Assembly: GCA_025998735.1 (NCBI GenBank)
Contig: BNWJ01000065.1
Span: 1 to 7,364 of the forward strand
From: Alphaproteobacteria bacterium
GTDB taxonomy: Bacteria; Pseudomonadota; Alphaproteobacteria; UBA3830
Length of the DNA: 7,364 bases
Direction: 5' to 3'
Below the pieces are notes generated by a model. It saw nothing but the letters and a program-made list of their open reading frames with translations. It was not told the DNA's origin and made no database searches. Below, one piece after another: positions 6,965-7,364 of the stretch (positions are counted from its first letter, which is position 1; each line of letters opens with the position of its first letter). The position numbers and the translations under genes were made by a program.

Positions 6965-7026
6965 TTATGGTCTGAATAAATAGTTTTGAGCTGATATTCG
7001 ACGGCGTGAAAGGTATTTTTAAAAAT

Positions 7027-7185
7027 TCACTCTTCTTCTTTAATCACAAGCTTTGAAATTCCAACAGCTGCAAGTCCGGCTTCGATAATTGCATCGATGT
7101 AATCTGGCGTAAAATACATTACTACAGCGGCAACAATTGCGATAGTTCCTTTCGTTTTTTCGCTTAAAATTAAGTCTTTTAGCAT
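7027..7185 (-). CDS. Small holin-like membrane protein
   Basis: On the minus strand, ATG at 7185 (complement) to TGA at 7027 encodes 52 residues. GAGG (complement of 7192-7195) lies 6 bases before this ATG, so I prefer it over the ATG at 7197. A charged start (MLKDLILSEKTK) is followed by a hydrophobic segment at about 13-25 (GTIAIVAAVVMYF), then TPDY, a second apolar segment at about 30-48, and an acidic tail KEEE. Size, hydrophobicity and position 14 bases after the endolysin end fit a phage holin, which would let the endolysin cross the inner membrane. I cannot name the holin family. It runs convergent to gene D with 62 bases between stops. Confidence 0.6.
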   Translation of the reverse strand: MLKDLILSEKTKGTIAIVAAVVMYFTPDYIDAIIEAGLAAVGISKLVIKEEE

Positions 7186-7199
7186 GTTTTTCCTCATAT

Positions 7200-7364
7200 T
7201 TACGAATACGCTCTCCGTAACCAGCCATTAATAAATCTTTGTTGTGATGGACTGATATTTGCAATCAATCGATAATATCCGGCGGCCTCTGATTTCAGAG
7301 CGGCCAGCAGATTGGTGCTGTCAGCGTTGTTGATGGCTGCAAGCGTGATTTTCCCGACGATTCC
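7200..7364 (-). CDS. C-terminal end of a GH108-type endolysin / peptidoglycan-binding protein (partial)
   Basis: The minus-strand frame enters from the right edge and stops at 7200-7202, leaving 54 residues. It contains LAAINNADSTNLLAAL, then GYYRLIAN, then QQRFINGWLRRAYS. The pattern N-x2-D near LL, then YYR-x-I, then F-x-x-GW-x-R-R is the signature I know from the predicted peptidoglycan-binding domain (PG_binding_3) that ends GH108 muramidases of phages and prophages. The catalytic N-terminal part lies outside the window. Together with the holin-like gene it forms a two-gene lysis module transcribed toward gene D. Confidence 0.7.
   Translation of the reverse strand, partial: GIVGKITLAAINNADSTNLLAALKSEAAGYYRLIANISPSQQRFINGWLRRAYS

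Noticed and set aside
7015..7026. ATTTTTAAAAAT palindrome between D and the holin-like gene as a bidirectional terminator
   Set aside because: It has no GC stem and no loop; it is only an AT-rich palindrome in an AT-rich sequence.
7040..7264. 74-codon minus-strand ORF overlapping the lysis genes
   Set aside because: It lies in another frame across both the holin-like gene and the endolysin end, which have recognisable content and fitting signals.

Overview
This AT-rich window holds four consecutive plus-strand genes that I read as one divergent, lineage-specific family of putative zinc metallopeptidases. A scrap of what may be a transposase lies on the left, and a minus-strand phage-type lysis pair lies on the right. 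The base composition, short gaps, Sec signal peptides on three of the four proteins, IS and phage debris, and a paralogue in decay suggest an accessory region of a bacterium. An intracellular or host-associated alphaproteobacterium (Holosporales or Rickettsiales style) is my best guess, but nothing in the window fixes the taxon.

Layout. Bases 3-107 are the 3' end of an ORF with an IS982-like C-terminal look. Its stop overlaps the ATG of gene A (104-1432, type I, no signal peptide, no visible Shine-Dalgarno). A 203-base gap follows with a strong inverted repeat and a short relic ORF. Gene B (1636-3114, type II, signal peptide) comes next, then a 153-base gap that shares a 36-base diverged repeat with the A-B gap. 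Gene C (3268-5071, type I, signal peptide plus long coiled coil) is interrupted by two single-base frameshifts. Gene D (5168-6964, type II, GTG start, signal peptide) is intact. On the minus strand, convergent with D, are a 52-residue holin-like protein (7185-7027) and, upstream of it, the C-terminal end of a GH108-type endolysin (7364-7200, running off the window).

How the genes relate. The order is type I, type II, type I, type II, which suggests duplication of a two-gene unit. All four copies carry HExxH (HECGH, HEFNH, HECGH, HELKH). About 105-140 residues later they share a second block, LSD-x3-S-x-E-x2-E-[AP]-[IF]-R-[WC]-x-[HY]. Its Asp-x11-Arg-x2-[His/Tyr] spacing is the one I remember for the Glu-x11-Arg-x2-Tyr element of clostridial neurotoxins and for the E..R..Y tail of M91/NleD-like effectors. 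The working hypothesis is a secreted family of effector or toxin-like proteases. Substrate, export route past the outer membrane, and activity are unknown.
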